Below, in pieces: positions 56,923 to 64,000 of a stretch of DNA of 64,000 bases. The notes beneath the pieces were generated by a model. It worked only from the letters and a program-made list of their open reading frames with translations. It was not told where the DNA came from and made no database searches. Source of the stretch: Patiria pectinifera (taxonomy: Eukaryota > Echinodermata > Asteroidea > Valvatida > Asterinidae); the NCBI GenBank assembly GCA_029964075.1, contig CM057135.1, positions 18,378,863 through 18,442,862 of the forward strand, written 5' to 3'. The translations under genes and the position numbers were made by a program. Position 1 is the first letter of the stretch, and each line of letters begins with the position of its first letter.

Positions 56923-56928
56923 TTTATT
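56923..56928 (-). terminator. Polyadenylation signal AATAAA
   Basis: Minus-strand AATAAA lies about 31 bases beyond the stop codon of the exon at 56959-57057, which supports a true gene 3' end. Confidence 0.6.
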
Positions 56929-56958
56929 GAGTGTCAGTAACATAACTCATGACATACC

Positions 56959-57057
56959 TTAATCCTCGTCTGAGGATGGCTCCTCCTTGATTAATATCCT
57001 TATTCGGTCATATATCTGTTGGACAGTGAAGCCCTTCACACCCATTTCGTTGTGCAT
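56959..57057 (-). CDS. Last coding exon of a probable host gene
   Basis: On the minus strand the frame reads MGVKGFTVQQIYDRIRIL and ends IKEEPSSDED and a stop. With acceptor CGCCAG the exon is 99 nt and in phase 0 with the exon at 57649-57768. A longer alternative acceptor exists at 57085. The joined C-terminal part (basic KKRNNKEL, then the helix above) resembles the third helix region of Myb/SANT-like domains of the trihelix/MSANTD kind, which is a tentative reading. An acidic tail and AATAAA follow. Confidence 0.55.
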   Translation of the reverse strand: MHNEMGVKGFTVQQIYDRIRILIKEEPSSDED

Positions 57058-57648
57058 CTGGCGAACATGCAGTTTATGGGTAATACTAGATGTCAGCCAT
57101 GGTCCAGAAGTTAGACCAGGTTATTTGCCGATCAAATTATAACAATTATACGTGTACATCAAGAGAGCTTAAACAATAAAATAGCAATTTTGACCGCGGT
57201 TTTCCCAAACTTGTTTTCACCAATTCTTTACATTAAATACATTCCAAAATATTGGATTTGAGGTAGGAGAGATACAATGTACATGTTGTCTTTGCTCTTA
57301 ACAGTTAATGTTTTTGTATTCAAGAAGGGGAAATCAACCATATCAAACCGAATGGCTGATAGAGGGCATGAATCACTCGATCACACACACACACCACAGT
57401 CAGCTGCTGCAAATCAACAATCATGACCTTTGCATAATTACACAGGGAAGTGATCAAATGTACATGTAGCTAGAGCAGCATATCAGCCACACAACACTCC
57501 CAGCCAAAAGGTACTATCTTTATACAAATCAAAATAGTGTAGTGTACATTATGACCGATGGTAGTTTGTGTTTATCAGATTCTTGTTTTTATTTTTATTT
57601 AATACCTTTCTGATATGCCAGTTATCGATGTTTTGAATGTATACATAC

Positions 57649-57768
57649 CAGTTCCTTGTTATTTCTTTTTTTGCCCTCCGTGAGGCGCTCCTGTTTCTGA
57701 AGGTCCTTGAACCTCTTAACAAATCTTGTCTCTTGTGTACTTGAAAAGAGCCGATTCCTGAAGGTTTT
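57649..57768 (-). CDS. Internal exon of the same probable gene
   Basis: 120 nt between acceptor CTCGTTTTAG and donor CTG/GTATGT. In phase 0 it reads KTFRNRLFSS through RFVKRFKDLQKQ to KKRNNKEL, with no stop. A second frame is also open, so the choice rests on phase agreement with neighbouring exons. Rich in basic residues, as expected for a nucleic-acid-binding domain. Confidence 0.55.
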
Positions 57769-58479
57769 CTAAAACGAGTGAACATAAAACATACTTTAAG
57801 TGCATCACCACCAGGCTAATTTTAGTACCAGGCTGGGGATCGTGGGGCCCCCGAGCCCTCCCGGAAGCATTTTGATTGTGGGGGTTTTCAGGCAAGTTAC
57901 AACTATTATTTGTGTTTGTGATACATGAACTTGTGGACTCCTCCATGCCCCATATGTCATGATGGGTTTGCGTTGGCATATTTTGCATTACCCAAAAAAG
58001 GGAAACGGTCACTGATCAATAATATTTTATTTTGCATGGGAAATACCGGTATAGTAATTTATCCACTCAGGCATAGAATTTGTGCCGGGAAGTCAGGCTC
58101 AAAATGACTGAGTGCTTGGCAGAAATCGGGAATGCCAGGTAGTGCCACCCGGCACCACCTGGCGTGGTGACAACCCTTAAATTCAACAAAGAAAAAATAA
58201 ATGCTATGTTGAACATTTTTTTTTGCAATTAAAGATCAAAGGTCATATATTCTCAAGTTATATTATATTTAATTTTTTTTTGGAGGTGGGGAAGGGGGTT
58301 GGGGTGTACTTGGTAAGATTTACAAGAGTTTGAAAATGCTGTAACATTTATCTCTGTGTTACTTAGAGGTATGGCTGTCCAAGCAAACACACGTAGCATT
58401 GCGGTCAAAGGTTCATCCAAAACTGCATTGTAACTAAACAAGTGACATAAAATTTCGGTTTTGGGGATGACCCACTTAC

Positions 58480-58533
58480 TTGTCCTGATTTTGAGGATGC
58501 CGTAATTTTGGAGGGTGCTCCTTCTGATGCATC
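58480..58533 (-). CDS. Internal exon of the same probable gene
   Basis: 54 nt between acceptor GTACATTGCAG and donor CAA/GTAAGT, both close to consensus. In phase 0 it reads DASEGAPSKITASSKSGQ, a Ser/Lys-rich linker. Phase 0 on both sides, like its neighbours. Confidence 0.55.
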
Positions 58534-58659
58534 CTGCAATGTACAGTACATGTATGGATAATCCATGGTTATTTTAATAGCAGTTGCTTCAAATGTACCA
58601 GGTAGTATTTACAAAGCTGTCTTTCATCAGCCTCAAACAATGTGATGAGAGGAAAAGTG

Positions 58660-59010
58660 CGGAAGTGTATTTAGGACATGACCAAAAAAAAAATCCTGCC
58701 CTCTTTTTTGCCCGGGCGGATTACTATTTCGCCCGGGCGGATTACTATTCCACCCGGGCGAATTATTATTTCGCCCAGGGGGATTACTAATTCGCCCGGG
58801 TGGATCCGGGCGAATTATTATTTCGCCCAGGCGGATAACTAATTCGCCCGGGCGAATTAGAAGTCTGCCCTGGCGAAATTAGTAGTCTGCTTGGGCGGAA
58901 TAGTAATCCACCCGGGCAAAATAGTAATCTGCCCGGGCGAAAAAGTAATCCGCCCGGGCGAAGTAGTGGGCCTAAAAAATATTTTTGGTCATGTCCTAAA
59001 TATGCTTCCG
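58660..59010. mobile_element. Foldback element built from CCCGGGC repeats
   Basis: The ends CGGAAGTGTATTTAGGACAT and ATGTCCTAAATATGCTTCCG are inverted repeats, with GACCAAAAA just inside. Between them about fifteen ~18-20-bp units of the type CGCCCGGGCGGATTACTATT run forward in the left arm and inverted in the right arm. They meet at a perfect 22-bp palindrome at 58839-58860 (core ATTCGCCCGGGCGAAT). The whole element can fold into one long hairpin. No coding capacity. Confidence 0.88.
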
Positions 59011-60207
59011 TAGAAAAGTCAACATGGTCAAAGGAAAACAAAATTATACAGACAAAAACGACTGCACTTTCGTTTTGGAATGGTGCTCACATAAAGTCGC
59101 CTAATCCTTTGTTATCGAAATTGCAACAGAAAAAAAATGAACAGGCAGTAAGCACATCCAAACTTTGAATTTTCTTTTATCGGTAATATAATATTGGGTA
59201 TACTCTATATCGAAATTCACGTCTACAAATTCATATTCCGTAAACATGATCGACAAAAGTAAAATGAATAATAAAAGATGACGACTGCAGCACAAGACAA
59301 AATTGCCACTTGACATTTTTGGTTATATTTTTTTTATGCTCAGCCACATTTGTGATCGCATTTTACACATACTTCACGGGAAACAAAACCAGGAAAAAGC
59401 ATGAAGGGAAAATGCATCATACGATGTACAGTAGGGTAGGCATTAATAAAATAAATAACTTACTTTATGGAATGTTTGACGGATTCCACAAAAGCTCAGC
59501 TTGTTCAGGCTGACGCTGCAGTTATTCAACTGTATTCAACAATCCCCGGGAAAAAGAATTTTGTAATTTATTCTATTAATTTATTCTATCAAATGTCTTT
59601 CAGTTTTAACCTTCAGTTCACGTAGTCTCAGAATTTTTTTTGGTTTTGTTTTGTTTTATATGTGGTACATATCTGTCAATGTATGTGGAACAAATTTGTG
59701 GTTCTTTTTATTTTAGATGGTTGATCCCGACAAAGTTATTGTGATTCTTTTTTATTAGAAGGCCTTTACTGCTATGCAGCTGACTTGCTGCATCCATGTA
59801 TATCTTCTTTACGGCCACTTTCCACAATCTGCTGGGTTATTTTAGAGCGAGAAGGTTCCCAAGCATCTTTTAGGGATACATTAAGAGATTGTGAAATTTA
59901 ATAAAAAAAAATGTTAATTCTGATGCTAAGATAACAAATTTAACTGGGGAAAACAAATGCAAAAAGCAATATATTTGTAGATTTAATTACAGGAAATAAA
60001 TAAAGTTATTTTTCACTTTTTCTCACGGGCATTCAGTCCCCGAACATATAATAATTACAATCATCTGCACAAAGCAAAAACACATCAAAACATACAATAA
60101 CATGAAATGGAACTATTGAAACTATTAGAGTTTTTTAATTGTGGACTTTTGTGGTTGCTTGTTGAATAAGCGGGGTGTCCGGCCCTGGTTTTGTTTTCTG
60201 TGGTTAC
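59011..60207. other. Intron-like sequence of the probable minus-strand gene
   Basis: No repeat supported. A 52-nt segment at 59461-59512 (minus) has an acceptor AACTGCAG and a strong donor GTAAGT, but its length breaks the reading frame of the neighbouring exons, so I leave it out of the gene model. Confidence 0.4.
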
Positions 60208-60273
60208 CTGAGTCCGATGTGACTTGGACACGTCTCTCAGAAACCTCCTCATATGTGGAGATTGGTGCCGGAC
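60208..60273 (-). CDS. Internal exon of the same probable gene
   Basis: 66 nt between acceptor TATTTTTCTGCAG and donor CAG/GTAACC. Phase 0 reads HMRRFLRDVSKSHRTQ at its end. A second frame (with TYEEVSERRVQVTSDS) is also open, so the true frame needs transcript data. Confidence 0.45.
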
Positions 60274-60709
60274 CTGCAGAAAAATACATGTACATGTACA
60301 TGTAGTTAAATGATCTTAAAGTTAAAGTACTTTTTGAAGCGGGCTTTGAGTTTACATGTATAACTTATAGGTGGTTGCCATTGCAAGTAGGGGATTCCGG
60401 GTTTGGTGGTATGGTCAGAGTGTTTTGATTAGACTGTTCAAAGTATATGATTGCCCAATAGTAACTCAGGTTATGGATTTGGCTTTGTGACTTCACTAGA
60501 AGATTGACCTAGAGAGAAAACCTTGAGAAGGGTATACATGTACATGGTATATGTCAGGTCAAGTGGGTGAGCAGAGCAAACTCCTCCCTTCAACTGTTCA
60601 AGACGTGAACATTTGACACTGTCTTGGCATAGATTAGCCGAATCTCTGCTGAGAAATGACCCTTGTCCCAAATGGCTATTGTAATGAGTGGAATAAACTG
60701 CAGACTTAC

Positions 60710-60748
60710 TGGTACATCATCTGTTTGGCAGCTTGGTCCTGGATGGTC
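60710..60748 (-). CDS. Internal exon of the same probable gene
   Basis: 39 nt between acceptor TTTTCCTTTAG and donor CCA/GTAAGT. Phase 0 reads DHPGPSCQTDDVP. A second frame (QDQAAKQMMYQ) is open but leads to a stop in the next exon. Exons of 39, 66, 54 and 120 nt are all multiples of three and stay open in phase 0. Confidence 0.45.
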
Positions 60749-60859
60749 CTAAAGGAAAATACAGAAACATGTCTTCTTGTGTTATGGTTCTTTTCTATTT
60801 TTATCACCATGTTTAAATTGCACAGTACATCTCATAAACCTGTCCTTTTTTATTATCTA

Positions 60860-61339
60860 AAAATTAATGTGGCCTGACGTTGCGAACTTAGCAAGTTCTT
60901 CTTCAGAGGCTAAAACAGAAATGACAGAGGTACATACATTAACATGGGGGTGCACACAAACATGCAGGGCTGAAAGAAGAGGAGGATTAGATGGGAAAGG
61001 AGGATTAGGTGGGAAAGGTGTGGAAAGATGCAGGGGAGGCTGGATGAGAGAACAAAGAAACAAAGGGAGATGGCAAACCACAAGGGGTCTGGTATAAACA
61101 GGGGAGGGACCAGAAAGGGGAAGGATCAAAGGTCACAGGGAGTGGAAACGGACAAGAGAGTGTGAGAGTGAAGGGGGATGATGCGGGGGGGGGGGGGCAG
61201 TATGGATGTGGAAAGGGATGAAAGATGGGGGAAGATGGGTAAACACAAACAAGGAAGACCAAGTGGATTATCTGTAACAGAAGACAATGGAGGAAGAAAA
61301 GGATTAATCATTTCCAGGTTGGATGTTGAGACCATGTGA
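60860..61339. other. Purine-rich sequence
   Basis: GGGAAAGG/GGATTAGG-type words and a run of G at 61187 dominate. A strong minus-strand acceptor (CATTTCTGTTTTAG) near 60912 could open another upstream exon, but no good donor follows. No gene assigned. Confidence 0.4.
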
Positions 61340-62119
61340 TTGAATAGTTCAAAGACGATTCATCCACACTTTCTCTCTGCTGAGGCGAACTGAGTCCTTG
61401 CGATGGCCGAGAGATTCAATGCCCTGCAAAATCATATCAGAAATGGAGTGGTTAGTAGATTTCGAGGACGCCTGTAAGCCAATGTAGGGCCGTTGGGGAC
61501 GGCGCGGGCAAGGGATCTGAAGTATGGAGGATATGATGATTGTCATTGGTGATTTTGCGAAGGGGAGGGAGATTGGGGTGAAACGTGGTAACCAAGGGAA
61601 TCATGGGTTTGGCCATGGCACCAGGGGCCTTTCCCGTGAGAGTTAAATTTCTGGGGATAACTTATAGCTCTGGCAATGGCACGATGAACTTGGCGAGAGT
61701 TGTGACCCCTGGCCACCAAGTTGTTCCTCAGTATCTGTGTATGGCGGGAGAAATCGGAATCATTGGAACAAATTCTTCTGAGTCTGAGTGCCTGGCTAAA
61801 CGCTATGCCAGTTTTGTAGTGCCTGGGGTGACAGCTGGAGGAGTGGAGGTACTGGTGGGTGTCTGTGGGTTTGGAATACAGGTCAGTGGTTAGTGAGTTG
61901 CCTTGCTTGCGGACGGTGACATCCAGAAAGTGGGTTTGGTGAGCCGAGAACCTCGGTTCTGTGGAAGGAATTGATGTGGTTAGTGAAGGTCAAGAGACTG
62001 TCCTCATCACTGGTCCAGATGAAAAAAACATCATCAATATATCTCCACCAGATCCAAGGGCGACATGGGGCCGAGGCAAGAATGCGTTCTTCGAGGTCAC
62101 CCATGAAGAGACAAGCCAT
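61340..62119 (-). pseudogene. Penelope-like retroelement fragment (RT to GIY-YIG end)
   Basis: Minus-strand translation shows, in order, WWRYIDDVFFIWTSDEDSLL (RT catalytic YIDD), FLDVTVRKQGNS, YSKPTDTHQYLHSSSCHP, then IPLVTTFHPNLPPF and finally SISDMILQGIES with SREKVWMNRL. These are hallmarks of Penelope-like elements, whose RT is followed by a GIY-YIG endonuclease. The frame changes several times and the endonuclease is largely missing. The 5' side is cut at about 62119, a few residues before YIDD. It is a dead fragment. Confidence 0.88.
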
Positions 62120-62124
62120 ACCGT

Positions 62125-62400
62125 ACGATTTTAACTTATAAGATCTTATAAGATTCTTATAAGAATCTTGTAAGATTCTTGTAAATGAGTAAGAATCTTA
62201 TAAGATTCTTACAAGTGAGTAAGAATATGGTAGGATTCTTATAACATATTTTCAAGTCAGAATTTCTTCTGATAACTTCTTATTGTTCCCAAGGAATTCT
62301 TATAAGAGACCAACGTTTGAGTCAGAATGTTAAAGAATTCTTATAAGAAACCCTTTGAGTAAGAACTTGGTAGGGGTCTCTATAAGAAACTTTGTCAGGA
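62125..62400 (+). repeat. TTATAAGAATCTTATAAG short-repeat array
   Basis: Words TCTTATAAGATTCTTATAAG, GAGTAAGAATCTTATAAG and AATTCTTATAAGARAC recur about ten times, many self-complementary. The array abuts the broken 5' end of the Penelope-like fragment. Confidence 0.75.
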
Positions 62401-63116
62401 AGTATTATGTTACATTTTACAAGCTGGCTGCTCACGGGCCACAAGTAGGTCACATGACACAGTGACCTTGCATTCCAGAGACAGTCAGTGTGGGAAATTT
62501 GAAATTTGCAGTCAGTATTAAGTGCAGCAGTGTTGAGTGCACATATACTGGCTTGCAACTGAGGACAAAACTGTATAAAACTGGGTCAAAATTGTGGATA
62601 TATTCCCTGACATGGCCTTTGGACATAATTTTGTGTTCATGTACACACTTAACCTGTACATGACATCCAAAATACATGTGTGCTGGACCAATGTCTGCAT
62701 GGAAATCTCTGGAAAGATTGCTGTCAAGAATTGTCAAGAGTCAACGCTCTCAAGCCGTTTGCAATTGCATGATATTGTGCACTGCAACTGGAAAGTCTTC
62801 ATGTACATGTACATGTACATGTACATGCAGCATGTATAATACATTGTGTACAATTAGGACATTATTTAATTCTTTATGTGTTAATATAACTGCTTTGACT
62901 GCATTACATGAATCAGGTGTCTTTCAAATGACACATTTAAACTTAAGCATGGAAACGGAATTGAAAAAAAATTCAACTTAATGACGCTTAACGCTCATTT
63001 TTTTAAGCAACTTCTGGTCATAAGCTAATACTCTTAAAAACATGAAACCTTGTTTTTACATTACATTTGTATATATTAATTAATTCCAAGTATTCTGTTT
63101 TTTTTTTATTTCAGAT
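62401..63116. other. Unassigned sequence with (ACATGT)n
   Basis: A TACATG hexamer run lies at 62800-62826. No gene seen. A pyrimidine-rich TTTTTTTTATTTCAG precedes the LINE fragment. Confidence 0.5.
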
Positions 63117-63880
63117 AGAGCAGAATTGCAATTACATGATTGTGGTGGACGACATATATCCTTAGGCAAAGTCTGGATTGCATCCACGACAAAGGTCTAA
63201 TCATCAAGCAGAAGAAATCAAGACATCATCAAAGCCTGCATCTCACTGACCTTGACTACGTGGACGATCTGGCCCTCACGGCTGATCATCTGTGTGATGC
63301 ACAAGACCTGTTAACATCTCTCGAGAATGCTGCAGCCAAGGTCGGCCTGTTTCTTAATGCAAAGAGGATCGAGTACATGACCATCAATGAGGATATACGA
63401 GAGCCACTACCCAATATACACCAGTGACGGCACCCAACTAAGAGAGGTCAGTGATTTCAGGTACCTTGGGTCCTATGTTGCCGACAGTAAGAAGGACTTC
63501 TTCACTTGCAAAGTATAGCACAAAGTAAAAGCTGGCCTTCTTCAGAGCCTGCTTGGAGAGCATTCTTCTCTATGGAGCTGAAACCTGGACCATGAAGATG
63601 GAACTTCAAGATCGCCGTGATGGCACAATGCTTCTAAGAGGGTGGAGAACATCTCATGGTGTGAGCACAGGACTAAAGAACAGATTCACAGAGACATTCC
63701 ACCTACATCTCTGCTATTGTTGCTCAACGACGAGTTCGCTTTGCTGGCCACTGCTACCGTGCTGTAAGCCAGGACATATGATCTGATGTATTATGTTGGA
63801 GACGTCCATGCCGTGGAGAACAAAGACCCTTAACTACATTAAAAGTTTCAAATCTCCTGCAATCGAGGACGCCTATTGTC
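63117..63880 (+). pseudogene. Decayed non-LTR (LINE) reverse transcriptase
   Basis: Plus-strand fragments read DLDYVDDLALTADHLCDAQD (RT motif with YVDD), LLTSLENAAAKVGLFLNAKR, SDFRYLGSYV, SILLYGAETWTM and RRVRFAGHCYRAV in that order but across three frames with stops between. This is the finger/palm-to-thumb part and C-terminal part of a LINE-type RT. The segment upstream of YVDD and any endonuclease are absent, so it is a truncated, inactive copy. Confidence 0.85.
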
Positions 63881-64000
63881 TCTTTGTTGTTTGTACTCTG
63901 ACTTTTCAGGGAGTACTATCTCCCACATGTTTTGTACACGATTGTAAATATGGGACCTCTCGGGAATTGGGGACCCTATTGTCCTCTATTGTTCAACATC

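Noticed and set aside
59461..59512. Extra exon of the minus-strand gene
   Set aside because: It has splice-like borders, but 52 nt breaks the phase-0 frame shared by the other exons.
61585..61893. Plus-strand 102-codon frame
   Set aside because: It is the opposite strand of the Penelope-like RT, whose conserved motifs are on the minus strand.

Overview
The window is eukaryotic, intron-bearing and almost entirely non-coding. It is dominated by transposable elements and satellites. The mix (Ty3/gypsy LTR elements, a Penelope-like element, tRNA-derived SINEs, many animal-type cut-and-paste elements, plus frequent ACATGTACATGT and TAGGCCTA words) suggests a marine invertebrate. An echinoderm or another deuterostome is my guess from word usage only. 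There is no operon, rRNA gene or CRISPR array.

Layout. 1-6.9 kb: a satellite block of ~350-bp units, duplicated as a set, with one foldback element in each copy and a 79-bp minisatellite bounded by inverted ends. 8-13.7 kb: nested inverted-repeat elements and a near-identical 1.29-kb tandem duplication. 14.6-20.4 kb: a stack of DNA transposons (hAT inside a 9-bp-TSD element inside a Harbinger-like element), a second inverted hAT copy, and a pogo-like element. 22.97-32.04 kb: a complete, young Ty3/gypsy element with gag, pol and a third ORF for a two-finger C2H2 protein. 33.5-34.3 kb: a ~130-bp tandem array carrying nuclear-receptor DR1 half-site pairs. 35-38.6 kb: foldback elements and two SINE copies. 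39.07-44.89 kb: a degenerate relative of the gypsy element on the minus strand, keeping gag and protease but not RT or integrase. 45.7-46.4 kb: an AT-rich higher-order repeat. 47.6-51.5 kb: a 3.9-kb CCCAGCAAAC-ended element containing candidate exons. 52-55.3 kb: three more inverted-repeat elements. 56.5-60.8 kb: a SINE, a CCCGGGC foldback element, and the 3' part of a probable host gene on the minus strand. 61.3-62.1 kb: a Penelope-like fragment. 63.1-63.9 kb: a decayed LINE reverse transcriptase.

The most interesting system is the 9.07-kb gypsy element. Its C2H2 ORF sits between integrase and the 3' LTR, behind a splice-acceptor-like site and a run of AGCCACC repeats. Similar AGCCAC repeats fill the 3' third of its LTRs. 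The helix residues of the two fingers loosely predict GNGGNN, which fits GTGGCT, the complement of that repeat, so self-recognition is a testable hypothesis. Two element boundaries are fixed by paralogous empty sites or a reconstructable target (3397-4273 and 47603-51528), and several others by exact target-site duplications.
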